Below, piece after piece: positions 1-12,500 of a stretch of DNA of 64,000 nucleotides (the stretch's first letter is position 1; each line of letters begins with the position of its first letter). The DNA is from Hydnum rufescens UP504 (Eukaryota; Basidiomycota; Agaricomycetes; Cantharellales; Hydnaceae), in assembly GCA_014904985.1 (NCBI GenBank), contig MU128909.1, positions 782,602-846,601 on the forward strand, written 5' to 3'. Below the pieces are notes generated by a model. The model did not search any database. It worked only from the letters and a program-made list of their open reading frames with translations, and was not told the origin of the DNA. The position numbers and the translations under genes are program-made.

Positions 1-639
1 CCCCATTCTGCGATTTTCGGGGTACGAGACAAGAGAACGTGTACATTTCCGTTGCCCCGGGATCCTCCTGGTCATCGTCCTGTGACGCAGAGTTGACGAC
101 CCCGTGAATGTTATAGGACACGCCTTTCCGTTCCATCGTGCGAAGAGGTCCTGATCGTGATGACGGTGGAACGGGCAAGGAGAGATTATCTAAATGTTTG
201 GCCTTAAACTAGTAGGGATAGGGGGACTAAGTAACAAAAATTAATCAAAACATAAATATTCAGAGACCCACACCGTAAGGTATTCTTATCGCCCACAACT
301 CGATATCTGGGCCTGCATTAAGAGCCTCCCACTCTACTTCCTCCACACAGGTGGTTATAGGCTTCAAAAACTTGGGAATCTGGTCCCTTATTGGCAGCAA
401 GTTCCTCAGCGAACCAGTGCCGCACAGTGATGGAAGTAGCTCACTCGTCTGAGTCTGTACTCCCGCCTCGAATGAATTCCTCGGACTTGACCGTCTCTTT
501 TGTCTTCTTCTTCCGCACCGCAGGCTTACTAGTGGGCATGATTCTAATGTATCGTCTTGTGCCCAAGAAAGGAAGTGCAAACTGCCGGACATTGCCATTC
601 AACGCTACATTTCGACGGTGGGCTTCGCGTGAAAAGAGG
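1..639. other. Upstream non-coding stretch
   Basis: No recognisable gene. Open frames run through 260-710 on both strands but none resembles a protein family. One plus-strand frame continues into the mS33 gene; the part before position 640 has no mS33 similarity and is probably 5' UTR or promoter. Confidence 0.4.
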
Positions 640-1023
640 ATGGCCAGTGTTATCCGCATTCTCCCGTCCCGGGCACGAATGCTCGAGCTCGAGAAGCTTC
701 GATCCAGCATCTTTCATACTTCATTCAACCCCACATCAGCTCGAACGGGGGCGAAGTACCTTCGAGCGCGTCTTCGTGGTCCTTCGATGCTCAATTATTA
801 CCCCTCACACCCGTCAATACCGCGAATAAACAAGCTCCTAAAGCATATCCATGACGAGCAGGAGATTCCCGGGCGATTGATCCAACTTGACGATGAGGCA
901 GAGATTCGACGATTGCAAGACGTGGAAGCTTTGAAAGCAAGAGGGAAGGGTAAACCCAAGAAAGTCAAGAAGAAAGGTCCGTACAAGTCATTCCACCCCA
1001 TGTTTCCTTATCGTTTCTCTTGA
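640..1023 (+). CDS. RSM27: Mitochondrial small-subunit ribosomal protein mS33
   Basis: Structural protein of the mitochondrial ribosome small subunit (mS33, yeast Rsm27/human MRPS33 family). The 127-residue product carries the family signature near its N-terminus, FHTSFNPTSARTGAKYLRAR followed by LRGP, then a charged C-terminal half ending in a Lys-rich tail (GKGKPKKVKKKG) typical of rRNA-contacting mitoribosomal proteins. The start chosen is the ATG at 640 because family members begin a short distance before the FNPT motif; the same frame is open back to 391, but the extra residues look unrelated. It appears to be a single exon. Two kilobases downstream lies a second mitoribosomal small-subunit gene (mS35). 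Family call is firm; the exact start is less so. Confidence 0.85.
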   Translation: MASVIRILPSRARMLELEKLRSSIFHTSFNPTSARTGAKYLRARLRGPSMLNYYPSHPSIPRINKLLKHIHDEQEIPGRLIQLDDEAEIRRLQDVEALKARGKGKPKKVKKKGPYKSFHPMFPYRFS

Positions 1024-1444
1024 ATCTGACATATGATTTCCCCTAATCCAGAGGACAGTCGAAGATTAAAGAAAAAGGGAGGGGGAGGGAAACGGAAATA
1101 GAGCTCTGTAGCGTTATGTCCAAAATATATGAGGTCTCGCAAGTGCGTTGCTTTGTTCATGGACTTTCATGATGGCCCAGGGTGCACTTTTGGCTTCGGG
1201 GAACACAGATTAGACGCCCATTCGACATCTTGCAAGCCGTCAAAATTGCATTTTGTCGTCGTCTCAAAACTTCTTAAATCACGATACCACTTATAAGCAT
1301 TGATCCAGTTGTCAAGCAATGCTATATCTATGCACTTCGATGTCGTATTGGTGTTGGTGTGTTGCCTAATCTCCGACATCATGTGACAGCGGATACCGGC
1401 ATCTGCCACGCTAATTGCCGCCGGAACAACGTGACTGCAATTAA
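1024..1444. other. Intergenic, mS33 to CDC73
   Basis: Contains the mS33 3' flank and the CDC73 promoter. No gene or repeat seen. Confidence 0.5.
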
Positions 1445-3162
1445 ATGGATCCATTGCTCGCACTTCGTCAGGCTATCAGTTCCCAGTCCCCGATAACATA
1501 CCTTAATGACAACAATGGACCATGCGATACTCTCCAGCAGGCAGCTTGGCTTGTTGCTGGTCCTGACGTCAAAATCTCGAAAGTTGCTCCCACACGATTC
1601 CAAAAGCCCAATGCAACCACAAGAGATTGGGTTAGACATCCTGAGGACTTCTTCGCCGCGCAAGCTGTCCTACTTGTATGGCTCACACGAGATGTCCCTG
1701 GTGGGGAATATCTGAAGCAGGCTAGGGAGATGTTTGCTGGGGCTGGGTTTGTTTCTGTTACTGACCGGAAGCCGCTAGTAGAGTGGCTAGAGGGGAAGCT
1801 TGACATGCTTGAAAGGATAGTCCTACCCGATGGTTTGTACTGAATTAATGTGAAATCCTGTGCTGAGCTGATCATTTCCCTCCGTAGAGTCTGGCGCAAC
1901 AGACGGGGCACCATCGACTGCGTCTGCCCTCCCAGCAACAAGTACCACGGCGTCCAAGGTGCCGGGAAATACGGCGGAGAAACGACCTCATGTAGCCGAC
2001 CCCAAGGACGTCCTAGCCGTAAAAAAGATTCGCACTGGGGAAGTCGAACTTCGCGATAGAATGACAGTCCTTAGGGGTACCAAAATAAACGTACGTATAT
2101 GGCTCAGTGGGTTGGATATTCTTGAGTTTAGATATTGGCTCTCGTAGGACTTTTCTACTGTCAAAATACTGATCTCAGAGAGAATGAAACTGGCCAAAGA
2201 GTCGTCAAAACAAACACAGACCCAACCTATGGCACCCAAACTCGGTAAAATTCGCTCTTTTGGGGTCTAATGTACATTTTCTTATGTTGTGGTTAATTCA
2301 GATCCCAAGTCACCTGCAAAGAGAAATCGTATGCGGACATCCACGATAAAATGCCTAAACACTGACGATGTCAACGGCAGGTAACGTCGCACCCATTATA
2401 ATTATATCCTCAAGCCCCACTTCCCTTATTACAATGCATAACGTGCGGAGGTTTTTGGAGGATTCCGAGTGCGTTTTCTCCGTCCCTGTGAGATATCTGA
2501 TTGAAGTAGGTGATCTCAGATATGAAACCCCTGAGGAGGCCAAGCGACGGATGGCCGCGGAGGGAAATCACAAGCTCGATGACGTCCTTCCTATCTATCG
2601 TAAGAAGAATTTGATGGCTGGTCATATAGATGGGAGCACAGAGAAGCCGATCAAGTACTTTGTCGTCGATGGCGTCGAAGCCCTTGGAAAGTTCGGTACA
2701 GATGCATGGTACGCTTGACCTATGATAATTATTTGATGCAAGCGACTTGACTTGGAATGGGGTGGTGGATTTCAGGGATAGAGTAATATGCGTAATGACA
2801 ACTGGCCAGACTTGGCAATTTAAGCCGTACAAGTGGCAAGATCCTACGCAGCTTTTCCATCACGGTCGGCTTCCATTTTTTGGTTTCTGAATATCTATCT
2901 CACACTTCGGGCTTGTAGTGAAGGGGATTCATGTCACTTGGTCAAATGACCCGCCGAATCCTCGTGTCCGAGACTGGAACGTGACAGATTTGAAGGTGCA
3001 TAAAATGACACCTAAAAGACTTGAACATCCCAGGGTATCACTTATTGGCCTTTTACGAAGATTGATCCCAATCGAAGACATGTGGACAAATCAACCGTGG
3101 CCAATTTTTGGATGCAACTGGACGAATGGGTGCTAACTAACAAGCCTTGGCTTCCCACTTAA
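1445..3162 (+). CDS. CDC73: RNA polymerase II-associated Paf1 complex subunit Cdc73
   Basis: Nuclear Paf1-complex subunit (parafibromin in animals) that couples Pol II elongation to histone modification. Exon 1 begins MDPLLALRQAI and contains SPITYLND and a block around FFAAQAVLLVWLTRD, the conserved Cdc73 N-terminus. A middle exon carries HVADPKDVLAVKKIRTGE and LRDRMTVLRGTKIN. The C-terminal Ras-like domain is spread over later exons: the PIIIISSSPTSLITMHNVRR block near 2393-2450, YFVVDGVEALGKFGTDAW near 2656-2710, TTGQTWQFKPYKW near 2797-2832, and RRHVDKSTVANFW in the last exon. The last intron is 2996-3060 with clean GT-AG ends, and the final exon 3061-3162 ends at TAA. About six introns; some middle junctions (2250-2400, 2470-2520) are approximate. 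All expected domains are present. Confidence 0.93.
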
Positions 3163-3915
3163 AACCTCGATCTGCTGCCTAAATATGTACGTAATGCTGA
3201 AGGCCAACGCGATCAGGGAGTGCAGGTTTGACCAATCCCCCTAGTTGTTGCCACGACTCGGCTCAACTCGAGTCACCACCTGCAATGTATCTATACCCTC
3301 ATAAGCAAGTCGACTTCTTGAGTGTCAAGAAAAGCTTTTTCTTCTGCCTTCGTACAGGGCTTGACTTGTGCGCAGACGCTCAACATACACTTATTCTGGA
3401 ATTGTAACGATATGAATAGTTGATCCATTGGGTCCGTCTATGACGGCGTTCTGAAACTCTTTTTACGGAGAAACGTCGCATCCATATAGCCGGACGCGTA
3501 GGAAACAAGAGATCAGAGGGGTAACGAGGGCATCTGTCCAAAGGATAGGTGCAAATGTTTCCCAGCGAGACAAATTGAGATACGATATCATTATGGATAT
3601 ACAAGTTTGCGTAAGGGTATCAACGTGTATACCGGCACCGAAAATGACACCCGGATGAGCATCCTCAGAATGAAATACGGGCATTTAGAGGGACGATCGA
3701 TTCCGAAATTATCTACCAGGGGGATGCCCTACAATCCGCCTCTGAGGAATGCGACTGCGATGAGCGCACAAGATGGTTGCGAAGAACATTTTGCGCCGTT
3801 TTGACTTCTCCGATGCTCACTGGACTGCCTTTGCAAGATTTTATGCATGGTTCCCCCGTGAGAAAATGAATTACAGTGTTTGATAAAAGTTCGAACGCGT
3901 ACACTAGATATAGTC
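3163..3915. other. Intergenic between convergent genes
   Basis: Shared 3' flank of CDC73 (plus) and the mS35 gene (minus). Short frames on both strands (for example 3463-3684 minus) show no family resemblance. Confidence 0.5.
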
Positions 3916-5144
3916 CTATTCCGCGGGAACATCATATTGGCCTTCATGCGACCATAATGTCTGTGCACCTCCTGCCGGTCTTCTTGCTTCGGCAACACGG
4001 CGTTGAGCAACTGCAGGGGCTATTCTCCGCATCTGGGCCTTGGTCGGTAGCCACTCCTTGGGAAAATCACGGAGCGTAGGCCTGTGCCAGGCTCGAGGGC
4101 CTGGATGGACTAGATGATCGCCCTTGTGCTGGCGGCGAGCTCTCGCTTCGCTATATCGAGTGTCAAGCGGTACATCGGAAAAATAGTCGTGGGGGTTCTG
4201 AGAATCCCGACAACCGAATGAGCACAGTGTAGCAAAGGGAATAAAAGAAGGGACCCACTTTTGCCTCTGAAATCAGGTTCTCGAGCGTGTCTGAACACCA
4301 TTTGAGATTCATCTGCAACTCTGGAAATCCCTCGTGCGAAATTTTAAAAAATCCGTGGCCATTGTGTCCAGATTCTAGAATTTTGCGTTGGCGCAGTGTT
4401 GAGACTTCCTGTGGGCTGAGACCGGCATCAAGTGGCGCGTCCGGAGACCATCGGACACCAGCGAGGAGCTTGAACTTCCGAATGGCTTGGGGGTTTTCTA
4501 GTCCCAGCCGCGAGACCGGGGCGACGAGGACGGCCTTCTTCGTCGCTGGGTGGGTTTCGCCCCCGTATGAAAGGGATCGTAATATTATCGGCTCTTGAAA
4601 CAAAGAGGGCGGAACGAACGGTTTCCTGAATGCTGCGAGAAGATATTCATGCCTTTATGCGTATAGAGCGACGACAGAGAAAGGGGAAGGCGGTACCGGC
4701 GAGCAGTGGCACCTCAAGTTCTATCAAGCGAAGGTACTTGAGAACCCTCCGTCGATCTCGAAGAAGGAAATGGCCGACACTGGTGGCATCATCATCTTCA
4801 AATGGTGGAATGTCATCGTCGTCATCGAGGAGCATCTCATCTAAAGTCGCTTCTTCTTTTTCTTCTTCTTCTTCTTCTTCTTCTTCTTCCTCTCCCCCTT
4901 CTCCCTCTTCTGACTCGTCTTCATCTTCATAAATATCACTCATATCGGAAATGACGCCATCGACAAGGTCTTCTAGTTTTTCGAGACTATCGTCCTCGTC
5001 GGAATCGCCCACCGCAGAGCGTTGGGGTGGAATTCGGGCGAGATGCCTCGGGGAGTTGTATAAATGGGAGCGAAAAACAGGGGGCAGCCGTCTTAGCAGA
5101 GTTCGAGGGAATGGAGCACGATGAAGATAAACTGCTCGCCACAT
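3916..5144 (-). CDS. RSM24: Mitochondrial small-subunit ribosomal protein mS35
   Basis: Mitoribosomal small-subunit protein of the mS35/Rsm24 family. Three exons fit exactly: 5144-4697, 4632-4259 and 4197-3916, with GT-AG introns of 64 and 61 bp, giving 367 residues. The start at 5144 is the first ATG; the N-terminus (MWRAVYLHRAPFPRTLLRRL) is Arg-rich and non-acidic like a mitochondrial presequence. Exon 2 opens with AFRKPFVPP and contains HPATKKAVLVAPVSRL, KFKLLAGVRWSPDAP, GFFKISHEGFPE and MNLKWCSDTLENL, the conserved core. The last exon holds DVPLDTRY and a basic stretch through LRDFPKEWLP. Odd point: an unbroken Asp/Glu tract before the core (codons at about 4850-4930). Confidence 0.9.
4850..4890. 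repeat. CTT/GAA trinucleotide repeat coding a poly-Glu tract
   Basis: Near-perfect TTC repeat on the plus strand, read as consecutive GAA/GAG Glu codons of the mS35 gene on the minus strand. It lies in a predicted disordered acidic linker between the presequence and the conserved core, so length variation between strains would probably be tolerated. Confidence 0.85.
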
Positions 5145-8100
5145 CAATGCGTGCACAAAAAATACACAGCCACTGGGCAGGCAATTGCCGCTGAAGAACA
5201 GGCCTCATTCATTCCTTTATTCCCAAATTGCTGATGCCTTCCACAGGAGAAACAAGGTGTTCATCTGTTCGGCACAGTACTACCAAAAGACCTTTTCATA
5301 AGCGTGGCAGCTTTGTTACCCCTACCCTCGAAAATTTCTGCTTCATTTTCAGCGCTATTCTACCTGCCTAGGAAAACACAGCGAGGACTTGGAGCTCGGC
5401 ATACAGAGCGGTTTCTCAATGTATCGATATAGAACTGTGAGCTTGTCTCAGAAACTGGCCGTGCTGTGAAACGTCGAGTTCACATGTGAAGGTGACATTG
5501 ATTGTCAATGTCATTCCCCAAAGTTTCATATCAGAACTACCATTACACTCCTTCCGAAAAACGTTTTCGTAGGAAAGGGATTGAATTGTGAATATTCTAG
5601 CCATTTCGGATGCGATATTCGACTCCCAGAGCATTGCCTCGTCTAGACAGGAGCGCCCAGCCTCTCTTCAACCCAAGTCATCCTCGCGATCGAGACACCG
5701 CGAAATAACCATGTCACGCCGGGAAACCTTCACAATGACAAGTGCAATTTCCAAAACCCCTTGCTGGAATTTTTCCATGCGTCTTCGGGATGTGATCGTG
5801 GGTACAAGGTGGCTGGACATTTGACCCTGTGGATTGGCGCGGATTGATAGGTTGAGACTTCCAGATGCCACTTGGGAAATGTGGCATATATTGGCTGTCC
5901 GCTTTACTGATGCAGCGTCGTATATTCACCAGGAGGCGTCGCAGTATCGTAATGCATACGTAAGGTGTCCGCAGTGTCTAAAAGCGGCGTATTGCATGGG
6001 ATACGAATTATCGACCGTTTGGGATCGTCCCTTGCGTCAGCGGTCCACAGCTCTGTTCAGGACTTCCAGTCAGCAGCGAACGATCATAATGGAGAGTGGT
6101 GGAGAGTGGGCACCGACTATTGGACTGCTGATAGATCCACGATTCGGGAGCCCATTAAAAAGTTCGTTGCGGAATCCTACAAGACAAAACCCTGGCCTTT
6201 TGTCGGGACTGATACACCTTCGAGGGGTCTCTCGATACGCTCCCAAACCACCGAACCACCCTACCACTTATCCGTTAACAGCCACGATACGTTACTCTCC
6301 GTTCACACGTTCACGGCGGAGGTCTGCATGCCAGTGCTCTGCCCGACCATCGGTTGTTTGGAAATGATACCAAACGATTCGACCATTTCTTGTTTGGCGG
6401 TGTTGTGACCTCGGCCCTTGAGGTTCTTCGCGTTCTGTTCGTCGGGACCTGTCATGCCAAGGCCGACACTGAAGATTGGCGGTACTTCGTCCTCGACTTT
6501 GGCATTCATGGAATGATTTCCCGGCAAGTTGACATGTATCCCCGAATCGATAGAAGAGGCAGGGGGAACATTGTGGTTTGTGGAAATGATAGCGTCCCAG
6601 CGCGAGAGCAGCATTCGATGCTGATGCTAATCCCCACGACATTAACGTTGAGGTCTCCCCCCAACTGTGTCCGTTTTGGAGACCGACATTGTACGCGTGG
6701 GTGAAAGCTACCCTGGTTGCGGCGGAGGAGACCAGCAGATTCTTCTCCCCCCCGCCCCTCCTAGCCCCCCTTGTGGTCGTAGAGGAAATCCTCAAACAAT
6801 GATGAGGTGCAAGAGAGCGCCGGTCTCTCTATGCCACGGATAATCATCTAGATATTTCAGACGGTGTTTATCAGACTCACAAGGTCACAAGGCAGTATCT
6901 TGTTGTCAAGATCCAATCAGTACTGGTTTTCGCAGAAAATGAATGCTGTTCCGTCCTTTGGACAAGTCTCCAAGGATAGTATTGAAGGGATATGAGTTAT
7001 CTGAGGATCAAATTGTAGGTTGAGCTATCGAGACATAGCCACACTATCCGTGTGGTCACTAGTCGACCTTCACAGTGGTGTGTTCGTTGCAAACTCCATT
7101 TCCCAAACCTCCAAACTGGGATTGTTCCATGTGCTCCAAAGTCAACATCCCCGGCGTGGCCACCGAATAAAAATTCATAATAGTGTCTGGAACATCAGTT
7201 CCACAGACCATGTAACACCCCACCGCCGATAAACAAAGAGACTAGAGAGGGAATTCTCCCCCAACATACCGTAACTCGGAATCACAGTGCCTAACCTACT
7301 AAAGCCAAACTTCTCCGCGCGAAGTAAATATCTGACCCGGGGTGCAAGCCCAATAGCCCATTAAGACTAATGAAAGCTCCCACCAGCGAGGAATTGGCAA
7401 CTCCGCCGGGCCCCGCAGTTGTTCATTGATGATAGCGTGGGTAGTGATAATAACGGGGGGTGCTAATGTCCGTGGTCGTGTGGCCCCAAAAGGGTCACAC
7501 TGTCACGCGGACAACTACCACAACCACTCGAACCTGAAATCGTTTATCCAAGCGCATCTCACCATATTAGGACCTTGGAACACTTCAGCGAGTATGCCCC
7601 GTGGGGGGCCACATGGCGCACATTATAGCAGGTTTAGTCGAGACTACCAACATGTCGTGGCCTGGAAGGCCTGTGTATATTGCAGTATACGTGGCTTGGT
7701 CTGAACGGTCCTCTGGAATTCTGGCCCCTCCCCTCAAAGAACCTAGCGACCTTCCCACATAATCAATAGTTGCGTCGGACCTCCAAATAACTCACTTCAA
7801 GTTGGCCACCTAATCGAGTGTACTGTATACGTGTTTATTGGATTTGCGCGGAGAATTGTTGTACTCTTGTCACCCACGGCTTCTCTCGATTTTGGGGGAA
7901 CTCTATGGGGATTCACCCCATAGTGACGATATCGCCTTTCAAAAATGTGGTCTCGGATGTTTCAGGGCCACACATAATCCGTCAGTTCCGCTATGGCGTC
8001 CCCACAAAGTCTAGTCGCCACGGAGGCGGGCCGCAAGCCATATATCCGTACGCCACGGGGGCAGGCGAATGCTGAGTGTGCGAGGCAGCTACTACTTCTC

Positions 8101-8985
8101 CATGGGGACGCGCACATTCTGCGATCGATGGAAGAGGAATCGACGTTCTCTCCTGCCGAGCGCGATCAGTCTCGCCCGCCCGCCCGCCCGTGCGGTATTG
8201 GTGTCCCGCGGTCTTTCTCACGGGTGTCCCGAAAGAATAGGCGAGGCACACGGATGGGCGCAGCCTCACGTCAGGATGAGGCAGTCCTGTGCCCCATTCA
8301 GAGTGCACCTATTGGAATCCCCCTTCGTACAGCATTCAAAGTTATTTCCGTCGCATGATCGTTATTGACGGGTCTCTCTGTAAAGTATAGACGGTCGCTC
8401 CCAATTTGTGGCGGGATAATTCGGGCTTGTTCTTTTCTTCCTCTTGCCAGGGCGTCTGCCAACTTGTGAGACCTCGCAGCTCATTGAAGGCATCAAGTCC
8501 GGAAATAAATGCATTCCTGATGGATCTAGCGGACAGGGGGATGAAAAAACCAAAAAACACGAATCAGGCATTTCGTAATCCAGCAACTGGAACGAACATG
8601 CTGATCCGGTAAGTTTTGCGGAAAACACGGGAAGGAAAATCCGTACAACATATATCTAACACACCAAGCCCCTCACATCTGAAAACAAAACACCTTTGCG
8701 ACCTTGGGCGCCCAGCTATCCGTCGGCCGGTGCATCTACACCAGAACCTTCGGCGGACAGAGCCCAATTGTCACTGGGGACAGTGGACTACCAGGTCGTC
8801 AGCTGCCCCCTACTGATTGGTTGCTTGTTGTTCGCCGAAGGGGACCTGTGGAATGGTCGGTAGATTCCTCCCGTGAGCGGAGGACTGCGAGCCTCTCCAA
8901 GCCACAAGTGCACTCACTCGACTGTCTTGGACGCAATCCTATGGGGAGCACGGGACGCTTGGTCAGCATCTTGGGCTTGGGACTA
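5145..8985. other. Gene-poor region
   Basis: No gene I can name. Two stretches look faintly coding. The first is a 103-residue minus-strand frame at 6303-6614 (with motif-like PPIFSVGLGMTGPDEQN and KGRGHNTAKQEMVESF). The second is an exon-like plus-strand segment near 8518-8610 (LADRGMKKPKNTNQAFRNPA) followed by a GTAAGT donor. Neither was extended into a full model. Codon use and frequent stops elsewhere suggest non-coding DNA or decayed genes. Confidence 0.35.
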
Positions 8986-9557
8986 TCAGACGTCCATGAA
9001 CGACAAGATAACGACACCAGAACCCAGTAGCTTACTCAGCTGTCTTCTTTGATGTGCTCTTACGGGACGTACTGCCAGCACCTTCGACTTTGGATGACTA
9101 TCGGGCGTCCGTCCATGAGCGACACGATAGTGGCACTGTAATCCCAGTAGACTCACCGGTGAGGGCGGATTCCTTGTAGGTTTGATTTTAAGATGCACGC
9201 CCTTATAATGCCTCGTCGCATTACTCTTCGTCTGGAACGCCATCCCGCATGCTGCTTCACATGGGAATGCTAGATAACAACGAGGACAATGCCCATCGTC
9301 GAAATATCCTCAGTCAGCCACAGTATTGGACCCTCGCAGCTGAGCGAGAAACACCAGTGCGTACGTCTTTTTCCCGTGTGGGTGCGCTGGTGCATCTCGA
9401 GTGACGATGGTCGATCGAATACAGCCCCGCACACATCACAGATGTGTGACGTCTTTGCTCGCCTACGAGGCTTGGGGCGTGGCAAGACGACAGGGGGTGG
9501 GGGGACTGGTTTCGCATCCTCTCGGGCTGGGTCCCAGAACGGGCGGGATCCAGACAT
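8986..9557 (-). CDS. C2H2 zinc-finger protein, two fingers
   Basis: Probable DNA-binding transcription factor. The first exon starts at ATG 9557 and has a Pro-rich, basic lead (PPPPVVLPRPKPRRRAKTSH) directly before finger 1, CDVCGAVFDRPSSLEMHQRTH. A GT-AG intron follows the TGKR linker (donor GTACGC near 9363, acceptor TAG near 9271). Joining gives the canonical linker TGKRPFPC and finger 2, CEAACGMAFQTKSNATRHYK then GVH. Finger 2 has three residues between its cysteines, rarer than the usual two or four, though the ligands and spacing are otherwise intact. The C-terminus is uncertain: a good donor (GGTGAGT) sits near 9160, so the frame ending at 8986 may not be the real last exon. An additional upstream exon is also possible. 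Partner genes and targets cannot be inferred. Confidence 0.75.
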
Positions 9558-12500
9558 GGCTAGGGGGACGGTGTAAGACTAACGGCATAGTTGCAGGGCT
9601 TCTTATACCCTTCCTTATCCATATACAGGCTTAGAGAGTATCGTTATTCCCATCAATTCTTCTGACCTATTCTGGTTTATATTATTTTGCTGGCAAGTAC
9701 GTGGGGCTCAGCCCTTGGATCCACCGAATTCTTTGGTTTTGATAAGGCTTGGAGCTAGGCGTACACTTGTAAGCATTCGTCACCTCTGGGCTCTTGATTG
9801 AGTGACTGACCTATGGCTAGCGGTGAGGGCGTGAATTATTATGTTATCCATGCGTCTAAGGGTAAGAAAGAACAGTTACCGAATAGTTGATCAGCGGATC
9901 CGCCCACACATGATTCAATGGAACGACGATAACATAAGACTGACATGGCACCTTTCAAAGTCAATAGCAAGTAAATCTTCAAGATGCTGCCCGTCCCACT
10001 AGCATACGACACTTTCAGACTGCCTGGACGCGCAGAATTGGGCCCAGTTAGTAATAAATGTGTTAGGCGTAAAGACCAATTCGTTCATGTCAAGTTGTCA
10101 ACCGTGTGTGGAAGTTGCTTCCGCAGTCATCCACTCCTCACCAAATTTGGAAAATTGCAGGTAACAGAGCCGGCCAAGAATTGGATATACTATGCCGCAT
10201 GTGTTATTCGGGATGTGCCGAGATGTGATTATGCGCGTTGAGTTGGCGCGTGCCGCGCGTCTATAGGCTCTCGAATCCAGCTTTTGATGGAAAAAATCTC
10301 TAGAGGTGGACAGTCCACATCACGTAATCGCGCCTAGAAATCCATTAGGCAACATCTACAGTGTCGTAGACAAGAAACACCCAGGGTTGGTAGGTAGCTA
10401 TGGTCATGTAGATTATGATTCTGTTCCTGCACACAAATGATCGTGTGCATCCTGAAGCCTATAAAAAACAATTTGTTCCTCAGGTGGAAGCTGGACCTCG
10501 GAGCATATTGTGGGCAATGTCCGTTTGATATTCTTGTTCAGGGGAACTGCTAGTAATGGTTTCAATGAAATTGATGACAATCACTAGGATTTGCATGCCC
10601 CCTAATTCAACAAAAATGTACAATGCTCTCTCTCATGGCCCCAAAAGTTGGCCAATTCAAAAAATGGTCGGAAAATCTCAACCCAGCTTGAGGCGTGTTA
10701 TCAACGGATCGGGTTCCGGAAAGTTGCATGTCTGAGCTGTCCACGACTGTATAGGATTCCTATCTCTTATCTTAGCCAAGCCCAATTTCTTAAAATGGGA
10801 CATGTGGTGGGGGAAGCACAACCCAAGTAGGCTGACTCTGTTGGGGACTGTGTTCAGTGGCTTGGATCGGATGTTGTTGTTTCTTGGTGAATGCTCTGGC
10901 GGAAGCTATAATGATGCTCAGGAGCTGAGGATCGAGCGCTATCTTATCTCTTACCGATATGTGTGGCTATGGCTCCGAATGGGTGAGTGTGCATGCCTCA
11001 AATTGAGAGCCCCTGCACGACGCGAAGCAGGGAACAGAAGACCAGGGAAAGCAAGGAATCCTGTCGATCGTCCCTGCTTCTCTGGACCCCACCCCGCCCC
11101 CTCCACGTGGCGGCAGGGATCGCAGAGCCCGAACATAACGTGCGGCGGATTAATGTTTTCCCTCTAAGCCGGGTTGTTCGGATCGTGCAAGCGAGAATAA
11201 TGTTTCTGCGGATCCTCAATTGCAAGTCTCTCCTAGGCCTGAAAATCTACGTTCCAGATAATGAATTTGGGATATCGTCCTCATTATGAACAGTAAGGGC
11301 GACTGCAGGCGGGGGGGGGATCAAAGGCTTGAGCCATGCCTTGATGATCACGATATCTTGACGTGGCCTACCGTATTGCTACCGTCATACCGAGTCACCT
11401 GCTACAAACCGTTTTAATGACCTGCAGTCACCTGTCAAGAAGTACGGAAAATCATAGAAAATGAATCTCGGGCGCGTGGCCGGGCCCTGCAGGAGGCTTC
11501 GGGGCACGTGGGTACCGATGATCCGGCGGTATCAGTATCAGTATTTGAGGAAAGCCACTTCGGAGGCCATTATGTAATGTCACGTGATCCAGCTGTCGCC
11601 CGAGCAGCACCAATGTTTTTTTTTTCCCATCCCTTCCACAAGCCTTTTCAGGGACACGAAAGAGGGGAGTGAAAGGTCCTGGGAGCTCCAGAGTTAGCGG
11701 TATCCTGGGTCACTAATTTTAGCCAAAAGCTTGGGCGCAAACGCACGGGTAAAATCGGCACCAAACACTAAAATAAGAGAGAACTGCCTGCATGCGATAC
11801 AAAACAAAAACCGTTGCATTCTGATGCACCTCAGACTTGAGAAGTAGCATGCAGGAGTTATTGAAAGATGTGGGCGGCGGGTTACAAATCAGCGGGGAAA
11901 CTATACGACGTATGTACAGTAAATATACGGGTTAACGGGCGATAGAGCGCCGGGGAATATAGTGCGGGCAGATGCTTTTGGGATAAAGAACCTCGTGTGT
12001 GTCGCGGAGGTACAAACCAGTGAGGTATGTACATGAAATACCTATGTTATATATAGTAAAAGGAGGGCGGCCCTAGAGTGGGCCGGACGTGCGGAGACGG
12101 GCAAGCGGCACGTGACAACGTACGCCGTAGTCGATAACCGCCCATTTTAACAGATGCACACAATACGAGTAAAAATGCAAGCGCCGATAACGCGCCGGAT
12201 TGAAGCCAGGGTCGATCGGACTCGACAGCGGACTTATTCCTCCAACAGGAGTCTCGTAACCAGCGCTCAGTCTGGTGGAAAGGGCAAGAAGCTTCCGCTC
12301 CAACCAATCACAAAAAGTTTTGACCGGCGTTTACCGAGACTTCCAGTTGGCTCCGTGCTCTCCACTTGTTTGCCCTGACAACTACGCGGGATGCATATCT
12401 CCCAACCCAAAAATTACCAAGAGCCTATTTGACATCCAGTGTCTCCGTAGCCCATCTTGCATTAGCATCTCTAATAAGAGCCAGGAAATCAAAATGAGTT

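Noticed and set aside
391..639. N-terminal extension of the mS33 frame
   Set aside because: Family proteins start close to the FNPT motif and the extension has no similarity; most likely 5' UTR read in frame.
4630..4932. Plus-strand Ser-rich frame
   Set aside because: It is the complement of the acidic tract of mS35; the Ser run comes from the same trinucleotide repeat.
5145..5156. Start of mS35 at 5156
   Set aside because: The codon there is GTG; the first ATG in frame is 5144.
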